DNA of 64,000 nucleotides from Streptomyces coelicoflavus (GTDB lineage Bacteria > Actinomycetota > Actinomycetes > Streptomycetales > Streptomycetaceae): assembly GCF_003112555.1 (NCBI RefSeq), contig NZ_BEWB01000020.1, forward strand, positions 1 to 64,000, read 5' to 3'. The translations under genes were made by a program, and so were the position numbers. How positions within the stretch are numbered: the stretch's first letter is position 1; each line of letters opens with the position of its first letter. The notes under the pieces were generated by a model. That model did no database searches. It had not been told where the DNA came from and was given only the letters and a program-made list of their open reading frames with translations. This document shows positions 49,886-58,624 of this stretch, piece after piece.

Positions 49886-49918
49886 GGCCCGGCCGTGACC
49901 CGTTCCCACGGCCGGGCC
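49886..49918 (+). terminator. Terminator before the late operon
   Basis: GGCCCGGCCGTG (49886-49897) pairs with CACGGCCGGGCC (49907-49918), followed by TT. Confidence 0.8.
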
Positions 49919-49944
49919 TTCGCACGCCCCAAGGGAGGTGACCC

Positions 49945-50478
49945 GTGGCCAACCAGAACACCAACCCGGTCACCGAAGCGGAACTCCAGCAGATCCGCGA
50001 GCTGCACGCACAGGGCAAGGGCCGCAACGAGATCTCCCGGATCGTCGGCCGCAGCCTCCGCACCATCAGCGTCCACGCTGAACAACTCGGGCTCACCTTC
50101 GACCGCACCGCTACCGCCGTCGCCACCGAGGCCCGCAAAGTCGACGCCAAGGCGCGCCGCACCGCCATCATCGAGCGCGCCTACAGCCGCGTGGAGAAGC
50201 TCCTCGACCACCTCGACGCAGCCGAACGTGGCCAGTTCAAATTCACCACCGGCACCGTCAACGGCATCGAGACTCAAAGCCTCGACCACGTCCCAGGCCA
50301 AGAAGAGAAAGCCCTCGCAGGGGCCATCACCCAGTACCTCAACCAGGCCGTCAAGCTCGAGCAGCTCGACGGCGACCCCGGGGTGGACGCCGCCCGCTCG
50401 ATGCTCGGCTCCCTCGCCGAGGGCCTGAACAAGCTGGCCGGCCTCGACGGTGGAGGGGACGACAGCGGGGAGGGCTGA
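49945..50478 (+). CDS. Terminase small subunit
   Basis: 177 residues from GTG 49945 (AAGGGAGGTGACCC upstream). N-terminal HTH (EAELQQIRELHAQGKGRNEI, SRIVGRSLRTISVHAEQLG) recognises the packaging site. A central helical region for oligomerisation follows, then a C-terminal segment that contacts the large subunit. Overlaps the large subunit by 1 bp. First gene of the late module. Confidence 0.85.
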   Translation: MANQNTNPVTEAELQQIRELHAQGKGRNEISRIVGRSLRTISVHAEQLGLTFDRTATAVATEARKVDAKARRTAIIERAYSRVEKLLDHLDAAERGQFKFTTGTVNGIETQSLDHVPGQEEKALAGAITQYLNQAVKLEQLDGDPGVDAARSMLGSLAEGLNKLAGLDGGGDDSGEG

Positions 50479-51749
50479 TGCTCGACTCGCTGCCACTCTC
50501 CCGCGCGCAGATCCGCTCGATCGCCGCCGCGACCGCGCGCATCAACATCTGGCACGGAGCCATCCGCTCCGGCAAGACGATCGCCTCGCTGATCGCCTTC
50601 CTGATCGCCGTCGCTGCGGCGCCGGCGTCCGGGCTGATCGTGATCGTGGGCCGGTCGCTGCAGACGATCGAACGGAACGTCCTCGACCCGCTTCAGGACG
50701 AGGCGCTGTTCGGGGCGGTCGCGAAGCTCGTCGTCCATACCCGCGGCGCGACGACGGCGACGATCCTCGGCCGGACGGTGCACCTGATCGGTGCGGCGGA
50801 CTCCCGCGCCGAGGGCCGTCTGCGCGGGCTGACCGCGTGCCTGGCGTACGTGGACGAGGCGACGCTGATGCCGCGCGGCTTCTGGAACCAGCTCCTCGGC
50901 CGCTTGTCGGTGCCGGGGGCGCGGTTGATGGCCACGACCAACCCGGACAACCCGGGGCACTGGCTGAAGAAGGAGTTCCTCGACCGCGCCGACCAGCTCG
51001 ACTTGCGCGCGTGGCACTTCACCCTCGACGACAACCCGGCGTTGGACCCCGCCTACGTCGCCTCGCTCAAGGCCGAGTACGTGGGTCTCTGGTACCGGCG
51101 GTTCATCTCCGGGCACTGGGTGCAGTCCGAGGGCGCGATCTACGAGATGTTCGACGCGCAGAAGCACGTCGTCCGGACGTTGCCGCGGATCGAACGCTGG
51201 CTGTGCGACTCGATCGACTACGGCACCGTCAACCCCTACGCCGACCTCCTCGTCGGTGTCGGCGCGGACCGGCGCCTGTACGTCGTCTCGGAGTACCGGC
51301 ACGACTCGCGGACCGCACGCCGGCAGATGACCGACAGCGAGTACTCGAAGGCGCGGCGGGCGTGGCTCGCCCGGGTGCCGCAGCCGGAGACGAACGTGCT
51401 CGGGGTCGCCCCGGAGTGGACGATCGTGGACCCGTCCGCGTCGTCGTACATCGAGCAGCTCCACCGCGACGGCGTGTCCGGTGTGACGGCCGCCGACAAC
51501 TCGGTCCTCGACGGGATCCGCACCGTCTCCTCGCTGTTCTCCACCGGGGACCTGCTCGTGCACGAGTCCGCGCAGGGCCTGATCGACGAGCTGCCCGGCT
51601 ACTCCTGGGACGACAAGGCGGCCGAGCGCGGCGAGGACAAGCCGATCAAGGAGAACGACCACAGCGTCGACGCACTCCGCTACGGCGTACGGACGACCGA
51701 GGCCCTGTGGCGGCCATACCTACCGACCCGGTTGGAGGTGGCCGCCTGA
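50478..51749 (+). CDS. Terminase large subunit (PBSX/XtmB-like)
   Basis: 423 residues. ATPase domain: Walker A GAIRSGKT near 27, Walker B LAYVDEAT near 120, coupling motif MATTNPDNPGHW. Nuclease domain: DSIDYGT near 237, DPSASSYIEQL, and the late acidic DHSVDALRYG. It cleaves concatemers and pumps DNA into the prohead. Length fits the PBSX family of headful or cos phages. Confidence 0.93.
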   Translation: MLDSLPLSRAQIRSIAAATARINIWHGAIRSGKTIASLIAFLIAVAAAPASGLIVIVGRSLQTIERNVLDPLQDEALFGAVAKLVVHTRGATTATILGRTVHLIGAADSRAEGRLRGLTACLAYVDEATLMPRGFWNQLLGRLSVPGARLMATTNPDNPGHWLKKEFLDRADQLDLRAWHFTLDDNPALDPAYVASLKAEYVGLWYRRFISGHWVQSEGAIYEMFDAQKHVVRTLPRIERWLCDSIDYGTVNPYADLLVGVGADRRLYVVSEYRHDSRTARRQMTDSEYSKARRAWLARVPQPETNVLGVAPEWTIVDPSASSYIEQLHRDGVSGVTAADNSVLDGIRTVSSLFSTGDLLVHESAQGLIDELPGYSWDDKAAERGEDKPIKENDHSVDALRYGVRTTEALWRPYLPTRLEVAA

Positions 51750-51955
51750 TGGCCGCAGAGGTCAAGATGCCTGTCCGTCTCCAGCTCGGGGACCTCCCGC
51801 CGTACGAGGTCGGGGCGCTGACCTTCGATCTCTCCGACGGGCCGGACAGCTTCACCACGAACCTCGCCGCAGCCCTCCGTGCAGCGGCCGACGAGATCGA
51901 ACGCCCGAAGGGCAACGACCAAGGGGAGGTGCCGGATGCCGCTGCCCACGGGTAA
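51749..51955 (+). CDS. Small hypothetical protein between terminase and portal
   Basis: 68 residues, beta-rich N-terminus (MPVRLQLGDLPPYEVGALTF) and one helix (NLAAALRAAADEIERP). Overlaps the portal start by 20 bp. Typical of small actinophage genes at this place; role unknown. Confidence 0.6.
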   Translation: MAAEVKMPVRLQLGDLPPYEVGALTFDLSDGPDSFTTNLAAALRAAADEIERPKGNDQGEVPDAAAHG

Positions 51956-53456
51956 CACCGCCTGGCCGCCCCCGTACCTCGGCCCCGCCCTCGACGCCAT
52001 GCACGGCTGGGACTCCTGGTGGTCCGGAGACCCCGACCGGCTGGAAGCCCTGTACGGCGGCCGGTCCGGTGGCGGCCCCGACCCGAAGCGTCTCGCCGCG
52101 ACGATGAGCGGCGGCGTCTGGGGCCGGATCTCGCGCTGGTGGTGGGGCACTCCCACCGCGGCCGGGGAGCGGCGGACGAAGCTTCACGTTCCGATCGCCG
52201 GGGACCTGTGCGGCGGCAGCGCGGACCTGCTCTTCAGTGAGCCGCCGAAGTTCACCGTCGACGACGACACGACGCAGACCCGTCTCGACACCCTCGCCGA
52301 CGACGGCATGCTCGCCACCCTCCAGACCGCAGCCGAGATCGGCGCCGCCCTCGGCGGGATCTACCTCCGGCCCGTCTACGACCAGGACGTCGCCGACCGG
52401 GCGTGGATCCACGCCGAGCACGCCGACCGCGCCTTGCCCGAATTCACCTGGGGCCGCCTCTCCGCAGTCACGTTCTGGCGGATCGTCCGCGAAGAGGACG
52501 GTCAGGTCTGGCGCCACCTCCAGCGGCACGAGCGCGGCCGCATCCTCCACGGCCTGTACCAGGGCACCAAGGACAACCTCGGCCGCCCGGTCCCGCTCGA
52601 GGACTCGTCGGCCACCGAGGACTACGCGCCGCTGGTCGACGCCGAGGGCGCCATGCCCACCGGCTACGACGGTCTCGACGTGGTCTACATCCCGAACCAG
52701 ACGTCCCGCCGGTGGCGGTGCAAGCCGAAGCTCGCAGAGTTCGGCCGCTCCGACCTCGACGGCGTCGAACCGCTCATGGACTCCCTGGACGAGACCTACT
52801 CCAGCTGGATGCGGGACATCCGCCTCGGCAAGGGCCGCATCATCGTCCCGAACGCCTACCTCAACTCCAACGGGCCCGGGCGCGGCAGCAGCTGGAACCC
52901 GGACCAGGAGGCCTACGCCGGCCTGGAGATGCTGGTGCGGCAGGACGTCAACCAGCAGCTCACTGTGGCTCAGTTCCAGATTCGTGTGCAGGAGCACCGG
53001 GACACGGCCGAGGACCTGGTCAACCAGATCCTGCGGTCGGCCGGCTACTCCGGGCAGACCTTCGGGATCGGCGGCGACGTCGCCGTGACCGCGACCGAAG
53101 TGACGGCGCGGGAGCGGCGATCGATGACGACCCGCGGGAAGAAGATCCTGCGGTGGCGGCCCGCGCTGGCGCAGCTGGTGGAGGCGCTCCTCGCCGTCGA
53201 CCAGTACGCGTTCGGCGGCGGCACCAAGCCGCAGCGGCCGACGGTCGAGTTCGAGGACAGCGTGCAGGAGGACCCGCTGTCCCTGGCGAACACCACGGAC
53301 GTCCTCCGGCGGGCGCAGGCCGCGTCGACGGACACGCTGGTGCGGATGGCCCACCCCGAGTGGGACGACACGCAGGTGGCCGCCGAGGTGGCGCTGATCC
53401 AGCAGGAGAACGGTACCGGGGTGCCGGACCCGTTCCAGACGGGCGAGATGCCGTAG
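51936..53456 (+). CDS. Portal protein (SPP1 gp6-like)
   Basis: 506 residues. N-terminal WWSGDPDRLEALYGG and WGRISRWWWGTP are usual in actinophage portals. The wing and stem follow (EIGAALGGIYLRPVYDQDVA), then the crown helices (TATEVTARERRSMTTRGKKI; DTLVRMAHPEWDDTQVAAEV). It forms the dodecameric DNA channel at the head vertex. ATG 51936 has AGGGGAGGTG upstream and is inside the preceding gene. Confidence 0.92.
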   Translation: MPLPTGNTAWPPPYLGPALDAMHGWDSWWSGDPDRLEALYGGRSGGGPDPKRLAATMSGGVWGRISRWWWGTPTAAGERRTKLHVPIAGDLCGGSADLLFSEPPKFTVDDDTTQTRLDTLADDGMLATLQTAAEIGAALGGIYLRPVYDQDVADRAWIHAEHADRALPEFTWGRLSAVTFWRIVREEDGQVWRHLQRHERGRILHGLYQGTKDNLGRPVPLEDSSATEDYAPLVDAEGAMPTGYDGLDVVYIPNQTSRRWRCKPKLAEFGRSDLDGVEPLMDSLDETYSSWMRDIRLGKGRIIVPNAYLNSNGPGRGSSWNPDQEAYAGLEMLVRQDVNQQLTVAQFQIRVQEHRDTAEDLVNQILRSAGYSGQTFGIGGDVAVTATEVTARERRSMTTRGKKILRWRPALAQLVEALLAVDQYAFGGGTKPQRPTVEFEDSVQEDPLSLANTTDVLRRAQAASTDTLVRMAHPEWDDTQVAAEVALIQQENGTGVPDPFQTGEMP

Positions 53457-53471
53457 AGGTGGTGAGCCGCG

Positions 53472-54587
53472 GTGGCCGTGTCGCCGGAGATGTCCGAGGA
53501 CCTGGCCGCCGCGGTCGCCGACCTGTACGAGGCCGCCGAGGGCGTACTGATCGACAAGATCCGCCGCGCCCTCACCGAAGGCTGGGACTCGCCGGTCTGG
53601 GCCGAGCTGAAGTTGGCCGCCGTCGGCAACCTCGCGTCGGCGGTCCGAGACGTGATCACGGCGCTCCAGACCGACGCCTCCGGGGCAATCGGGCAGGCTC
53701 TCGCCGAGGCGTACGACCGCGGCCAGCAGGCCGCTGTCGCCGAGCTGGGGGCCCTCGGAGTCGGCCAGGCCGCCGCGGCTGCGGTCGCTCTGCCGGCGGC
53801 CCCGGTCGTGGATCGGCTGGCGCAGGCGGTCATCGCCGACACCGGGCCCGTGTACCTGCGGATGCTCCGAGTGTCGGTGGACACGTACCGGGACGTCGTG
53901 GCCCGTGCGGCGGCGGCCCCGCTCCTCGGCGCGCAGACCCGACGACAGGCAGCACAGCGGGCGTTCGACGACTTCGCGGCCCGTGGGGTGCGCGGCTTCG
54001 TCGACCGGTCGGGACGGTCGTGGGAGCTGAGGTCGTACATCGAGGCGGCGATGCGGTCGGCGACCGCGCGCGCGTCGCTGGAGGCGCACTCGGACCGGCT
54101 TGGCGCGGCCGGGATCGATCTGGTGCTGGTGTCGCAGGCGCCGGAGGAGTGTCCGCTGTGCCGTCCGTGGGAGCGCAAGGTGCTCGCGCGCTCGGGCGCG
54201 CCCGGGAAGCGGACGGTGGAGGTCGAGCACGGTACCGAGGACGGCGAGATGGTCCGCGTGGAGGTGGCGGGGTCGCTGCCCGAGGCGCGGGCGGCGGGGC
54301 TGATGCACCCGAACTGCCGTCACCGGGTGTCGGCATATCTGCCCGGTGTCTCCCGGGTCCCGAAGGCTCAGCCGTCGCGGGGGACGTACGAGGACACGCA
54401 GCGGCAGCGGTACTACGAGCGGCAGATCCGGAAGTGGAAGCGGCTGGCGGATGCGGCCATGGATGAGCCCACGGCGAAGGCCAGGCGGGCGCGTGTGCGC
54501 GCGTATCAGGCCCGAATCCGGGAGCTGGTCGCTGAGACGGGGCTGCCCCGCAAGAGCCGCCGCGAGCAGCTCACCACGGCCCGCTGA
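53472..54587 (+). CDS. Minor head protein (MuF / phage minor capsid 2 family)
   Basis: 371 residues from GTG 53472. Long helical N-terminal half; the conserved core ECPLCRPWERKVLARSG and GLMHPNCRHRVSAYLPG has the Cys and His of minor capsid protein 2. The basic C-terminal coil (YYERQIRKWKRLADAAMDEP) is likely to bind DNA or portal. It is a head protein co-packaged in procapsids. No toxin domain is fused, unlike many MuF proteins. Confidence 0.88.
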   Translation: MAVSPEMSEDLAAAVADLYEAAEGVLIDKIRRALTEGWDSPVWAELKLAAVGNLASAVRDVITALQTDASGAIGQALAEAYDRGQQAAVAELGALGVGQAAAAAVALPAAPVVDRLAQAVIADTGPVYLRMLRVSVDTYRDVVARAAAAPLLGAQTRRQAAQRAFDDFAARGVRGFVDRSGRSWELRSYIEAAMRSATARASLEAHSDRLGAAGIDLVLVSQAPEECPLCRPWERKVLARSGAPGKRTVEVEHGTEDGEMVRVEVAGSLPEARAAGLMHPNCRHRVSAYLPGVSRVPKAQPSRGTYEDTQRQRYYERQIRKWKRLADAAMDEPTAKARRARVRAYQARIRELVAETGLPRKSRREQLTTAR

Positions 54588-54607
54588 CCGGGCCCCACAG
54601 TCTTCCG

Positions 54608-54652
54608 CCCGCCAGGCGCGGGACGGACTGCACAACCCCCGCCAGGCGCGGG
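54608..54652 (+). repeat. Tandem 15-bp hairpin repeats upstream of the scaffold gene
   Basis: CCCGCCAGGCGCGGG occurs at 54608-54622 and again at 54638-54652, exactly 30 bp apart. Each copy can fold into a small hairpin (CCCGC/GCGGG). They lie in the 100-bp gap between the minor head protein and scaffold, the widest gap in the late operon so far, and could set the higher expression of scaffold and coat. Confidence 0.5.
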
Positions 54653-54687
54653 GCCGAACCATTCCGACGCGCACCAGGAGTGCACGC

Positions 54688-55470
54688 ATGCAGAAGCGAA
54701 CCCTTCCCAGGCTGGCCGGTGCTGGCTGGACGCACCCCTACCCCAAGGGCCCTTTCGACCCCTGGCTGTACGCCGACGGCGGGGACGGAGACGACTCCGG
54801 ATCCGACAACGACGACAACGGTGACGAAGGCGGCGACGGCGGCCAGGACGACGACGCCGGCGGGACCGGCGACGACGACACCAAGGCCGACGACGAGGGC
54901 AAGGGCGAGAAGCCCAAGCCGAAGCCGCCCGCGAAGAAGGACGGCGAGGACCCGGCGGCCGAACTGGCGCGGCTCCGCAAGGAGCTGAAGGACGCCAACG
55001 CCGAGGCGGCCAAGGCCCGCACCGGGGCGAAGAAGCAGGCGGCCGAGGAGGCCAAGGCGCAGCTCGTCCAGGAGATGGGCAAGGCGCTCGGCCTGATCAA
55101 GGACGACAAGGACGAGGCGCCGGACCCGGCGAAGCTCACCGCCGAGATCGAGCGGACGCAGAAGGCGCACCGTGAGACGGCGATCGAGCTGGCCGTGTTC
55201 CGCGGGGCCGGGAAGCACAGCGCGGATGCGTCGGCGCTGACCGACTCCCGCTCGTTCCTGAAGTCCATCGCCGACTTGGACCCGTCTGCCGAAGGGTTCG
55301 ACAAGGCCGTGTCCGCCGCCATCAAGGCCGCGGTCGCGGACAACCCCAAGCTCAAGGCGCAGACCGCGCCCGCGCGCAACAGCAGCGACTTCTCCGGCAG
55401 CTCGGAGAAGCCCAACAAGCCAACCGGCATCGAGGCCCAGCGCGAAGCACGCCGCAAGGCGCGCGCCTGA
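54688..55470 (+). CDS. Scaffolding protein
   Basis: 260 residues. After WTHPYPKGPFDPWLYADGG comes a very acidic Asp/Gly stretch, then Lys-rich and a coiled coil (AAELARLRKELKDANAEAAK; KKQAAEEAKAQLVQEMGKAL), and a basic C-terminus (GIEAQREARRKARA) that would bind coat protein. The fold, size and place directly before the coat gene are typical of phage scaffolds. The first 30 residues match a leader found in actinophage scaffolds. Confidence 0.85.
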   Translation: MQKRTLPRLAGAGWTHPYPKGPFDPWLYADGGDGDDSGSDNDDNGDEGGDGGQDDDAGGTGDDDTKADDEGKGEKPKPKPPAKKDGEDPAAELARLRKELKDANAEAAKARTGAKKQAAEEAKAQLVQEMGKALGLIKDDKDEAPDPAKLTAEIERTQKAHRETAIELAVFRGAGKHSADASALTDSRSFLKSIADLDPSAEGFDKAVSAAIKAAVADNPKLKAQTAPARNSSDFSGSSEKPNKPTGIEAQREARRKARA

Positions 55471-55496
55471 GCCTCTCCACGTAGAGAGGGCCCGCA

Positions 55497-56372
55497 ATGG
55501 CCAACACGTTCCTGACCCCCGAGATCATCGCCACGCGGGCACTCGCCACGCTGTACGAGACGACCGTCATGGCGCAGCTCGTCCACCGCGACTACGACGG
55601 CGACTTCCGCGGCAAGCAGGGCGACACCATCACCGTCCGCAAGCCCGCCACGTTCACCGCGGCCGAGTTCAACCGCAACACCGGCATCGTGCCGCAGAAC
55701 GCGACCGAGACCGGCGTCGACGTCACCCTGAACCACTTCTCCGACGTCAGCTTCAACGTGACGACGGAGCAGCTCACGCTGGAGATCGAGGACTTCGGTA
55801 CGCAGCTCCTCGACCCGGCGATGGAGGCGATCGCCCAGAAGATCGACACCGACCTGCTGGCGCTCCGCAACGACGTTGTGCAGACCGTCGGCACGACCAC
55901 CGGCCGGACGCTGACGGAGCCGGAGATCCTCATCGACGCCGGTAAGGTCCTCAACCAGGCCAAGGTGCCGACCACGGACCGGCACGCGGTGATCGGGCCG
56001 GTCGCGAACGCGGACTGGCTGGACTCGGACGTCCTGAAGAAGGTCAACGAGTCCGGGTCCACGGAGGCGCTGCGGGAGGCGTACCTGGGGCGGCGGCTGT
56101 TCGGGTTCGACCCGTACTGGACGCAGCACGTCACGGAGCCGGAGGAGGGTGTCGCCTTCCACCGCACGGCGTTCGCGCTGGTGACGCGGCCGCTGGAGGT
56201 GCCGCCGGGAGCCCAGGACGCCGTGATCATGAACTACAAGGGGTTCGGGCTGCGCGTGGTCTACGACTACGACATCAAGTACAAGCAGACCGTCGTCTCG
56301 GTCGACTGCCTGTACGGCACGAAGACCCTCGACGCGAACCGGGCCGTCCTGCTCCAGGGCGCCGGTTCCTGA
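55497..56372 (+). CDS. Major capsid protein (P22 coat-like)
   Basis: 291 residues. MANTFLTPEIIATRALATLY, RDYDGDFRGKQGDTITVRKP and SFNVTTEQLTLEIEDFGTQL match the P22-coat branch of HK97-fold proteins used by many actinophages. The C-terminus (YKGFGLRVVYDYDIKYKQTV, SVDCLYGTKTLDANRAVLLQ) closes the fold. A strong start: ATG 55497 with GAGAGGG upstream. It is the presumed acceptor of the sugars made by the next four genes. Confidence 0.9.
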   Translation: MANTFLTPEIIATRALATLYETTVMAQLVHRDYDGDFRGKQGDTITVRKPATFTAAEFNRNTGIVPQNATETGVDVTLNHFSDVSFNVTTEQLTLEIEDFGTQLLDPAMEAIAQKIDTDLLALRNDVVQTVGTTTGRTLTEPEILIDAGKVLNQAKVPTTDRHAVIGPVANADWLDSDVLKKVNESGSTEALREAYLGRRLFGFDPYWTQHVTEPEEGVAFHRTAFALVTRPLEVPPGAQDAVIMNYKGFGLRVVYDYDIKYKQTVVSVDCLYGTKTLDANRAVLLQGAGS

Positions 56373-56412
56373 GCCCTCCTCGGGTGGAGGTTGGTGGGTG
56401 AGAGGGGGCGCC

Positions 56413-57339
56413 GTGCGCTGCATTGTGCTCGGCGCCCCTCGCCCGCTGCACCTCAACCGCTGGAAGGACTGCCTCACCGAAGGCGGCCAGGATCTCGGCT
56501 GGGACATGCTCCACCTCCCCGCCCGAGGCATCACGACCGCCGACGTGGTGAACGCGTGCCGTGGGGCGGACATGCTGATCTGGGCCCGCACCCACGGCCA
56601 CCAACCTGCCGGGGACATCCCCGGCATGCTGTGCGCGATCGAGGACGCAGGCACCGCCACCGTGGCCCTGCACCTCGACCTGTACTGGGGCATCCCGCAC
56701 CGCGAGCAGCAGATCGGCGTGGACCCGTGGTGGTCGTGCCAGTGGGTGTTCACCGCGGACGGCGGGCACCAGGCGGAGTTCCTCGCCCGCGGCATCAATC
56801 ATCACTGGCTGCCGCCGCCGCTCGGCCGCCGCTGGCTCGGCCGTAGCCGTCCGGACCGGGCCCGCTTTCCCGGCCGGATCGTGTTCGTCGGCGGTTACTC
56901 TCCCGGCATCCACGGCCAGCACCGCGCCGAGCTGCTCACGTGGGCCCGTCGCCGCTACGCGTTCGGGTTCCAGCAGTACGGGCGCGGCCGGCCGGTGTGG
57001 GGCGTCGATCTCGGTGCCCTGTACGCGTCGGCTGAGGTGGTCCTCGGCGACTCGGCTCCTGCCGCCCGGTACTGGTCGGACCGGGTGGTGTGCACGCTCG
57101 GGCGTGGGGGCCTGCTCGCGCACCCGCGCACGCAGGGCATGACCGAGCTCGGGTTCACGGACGACGTGATGCTGACCTACGACCGAGGCGACTTCCCCGG
57201 CCTCGGCGACCGCATCGACGCACTGACCGCCGCCCGCCGTCGGGAGATGACCGACGCAGCGCTCACCCTCGTCGAGGAACGGCACCTCTGGAGCCATCGC
57301 CTGCTGGACGTCGCGGAGGTGGTGTTCGGGTGCGGGTGA
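56413..57339 (+). CDS. GT-B glycosyltransferase, CgeB-like
   Basis: 308 residues from GTG 56413 (AGAGGGGG upstream). The N-terminal Rossmann half begins RCIVLGAPRPLHLNRWK. The C-terminal half carries the nucleotide-sugar-binding features of CgeB-like Glyco_trans_1_2 proteins: IVFVGGYSPGIHGQHRAELL, GVDLGALYASAEVVLGDSAP, LGRGGLLAHPRTQGMTELGF and YDRGDFPGLGDRIDAL. It should transfer a sugar in the cytoplasm. It is the first gene of a cassette inserted after the coat gene. Acceptor (coat or another head protein) is inferred. Confidence 0.82.
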   Translation: MRCIVLGAPRPLHLNRWKDCLTEGGQDLGWDMLHLPARGITTADVVNACRGADMLIWARTHGHQPAGDIPGMLCAIEDAGTATVALHLDLYWGIPHREQQIGVDPWWSCQWVFTADGGHQAEFLARGINHHWLPPPLGRRWLGRSRPDRARFPGRIVFVGGYSPGIHGQHRAELLTWARRRYAFGFQQYGRGRPVWGVDLGALYASAEVVLGDSAPAARYWSDRVVCTLGRGGLLAHPRTQGMTELGFTDDVMLTYDRGDFPGLGDRIDALTAARRREMTDAALTLVEERHLWSHRLLDVAEVVFGCG

Positions 57340-58004
57340 TCATCGCGTGCGGTGGCCCACAGACGAAGTGGGGCGCCCACCTGGGGGTGCCGTCGCACCT
57401 GGTGCCGCTCCGCACCCATCACGGAGTGCCGCTGCTGTACCGCACCGTCGGCCAGGCCCGGGAGATCAGCGACGACGTCCACATCACCGCGCCCGCCGGA
57501 GACCACCGGTACAAGATCCCCGGCACCACCCTGCACGAGCAGGACGGCCGCGCACCCTCCGAGTACGCGGCCACCCGCGACCTGTGGAACCCGCGCGGCC
57601 GAACCGTGCTGCTGCTCGGCGACGTCTACTTCACCGACGCCGCCATGGCCACGATCGCCGCCTGGCGGGCGCACACCTACCGGGTGTTCGGCCGCTCCCA
57701 CGGCAGCCTCATCACCGGCACCCCGTACGGCGAGATCTTCGCCGCCTCCTGGTGGCCCAGCCAGCACACCCGCCTGGACGCCCACCTCGCCGTCGTCCAC
57801 GAGACTCGCGCGGCCGGCACCGTCACCCGGCCCCCGGGCTGGATGCTGCTCCGGGCGTGGCAGCGGACCCCGCTCGACCGGCACACGGTGAACCCGGCGT
57901 GCTTCTCCGAGATCCACGACTGGACCGACGACATCGACACCCCGCGCGACTATGCGCGGCACCCAGCAACCCGGGAAGGACCCGCCCCGTGGGCAACGTC
58001 ATGA
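57330..58004 (+). CDS. Sugar nucleotidyltransferase (MobA/NTP_transf-like)
   Basis: 224 residues from GTG 57330 (GGAGGTGG upstream; 10-bp overlap). The GT-A-like fold is visible: VIIACGGPQTKWGAHLG (nucleotide loop), SHLVPLRTHHGVPLLYRTVG, metal-binding VLLLGDVYFTD, and the typical C-terminal DDIDTPRDYARH. Such enzymes activate a sugar phosphate with NTP. It may supply a dedicated donor to the neighbouring transferases; a role as transferase itself cannot be excluded. Confidence 0.72.
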   Translation: MRVIIACGGPQTKWGAHLGVPSHLVPLRTHHGVPLLYRTVGQAREISDDVHITAPAGDHRYKIPGTTLHEQDGRAPSEYAATRDLWNPRGRTVLLLGDVYFTDAAMATIAAWRAHTYRVFGRSHGSLITGTPYGEIFAASWWPSQHTRLDAHLAVVHETRAAGTVTRPPGWMLLRAWQRTPLDRHTVNPACFSEIHDWTDDIDTPRDYARHPATREGPAPWATS

Positions 58005-58624
58005 GGGCCCTGCCCGCCCTGCTGAAGCAGCTCGAATGGACACCGGCCCATCTGGTGCACGTCGGCGCCCACGAGGGCCAGGAGATGCCGTTCTACCGGG
58101 AGGCGGGCATCGGGCAGATCACTCTTGTCGAGCCGATCCCTGCGCTGGCCGCGCGCCTGCACCGGGCGTACCCGGAGGCGCTGGTGCACCAGTGCGCGTG
58201 CGGCAGCCAGCCCGGCCGCGAGCAGCTGCACATCATGGCCCGCACCAACCTCTCCACCCTCGCCGCACCGCAGGACATCGACCGCGTCGCGGACACGATC
58301 GACGTGGACGTCCGCCGCCTCGACGACCTCGCCCCCACCGCCGACGCCGCAGTGATCGACGCGCAGGGCCGAGAGCTGGACGTCCTCGCCGCAGCCCCGT
58401 GGCCGTCGCTGAGCCTCCTCATCGTCGAGACCTGCACCGTCGACGACCCCACCATGGCCAGCCCCTACCGGGATGTCGCCAACCTCGCCGCGAGCCACGG
58501 GTTCACCGAGGTCGCCCGCTGGGTCCGCGACTACGACTGGGTGTCCGAGTGGGGCCGCGGCCGAGGCCTGCCGCCGCGCAACGCCGAGGTCCGCGACGTC
58601 GTCTTCTACCGGCCCCGATCGTGA
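57989..58624 (+). CDS. FkbM-family methyltransferase
   Basis: 211 residues from GTG 57989 (GGAAGGA upstream, 16-bp overlap); ATG 58001 is an alternative. SAM site VHVGAHEGQEMPFYREAG, LVEPIPALAARL, then RRLDDL, AVIDAQGRELDVLAAAPW and LLIVETCT match FkbM proteins, which O-methylate sugars and polyketides. In a glycosyltransferase cassette it most likely methylates the added sugar. Confidence 0.85.
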   Translation: MGNVMRALPALLKQLEWTPAHLVHVGAHEGQEMPFYREAGIGQITLVEPIPALAARLHRAYPEALVHQCACGSQPGREQLHIMARTNLSTLAAPQDIDRVADTIDVDVRRLDDLAPTADAAVIDAQGRELDVLAAAPWPSLSLLIVETCTVDDPTMASPYRDVANLAASHGFTEVARWVRDYDWVSEWGRGRGLPPRNAEVRDVVFYRPRS

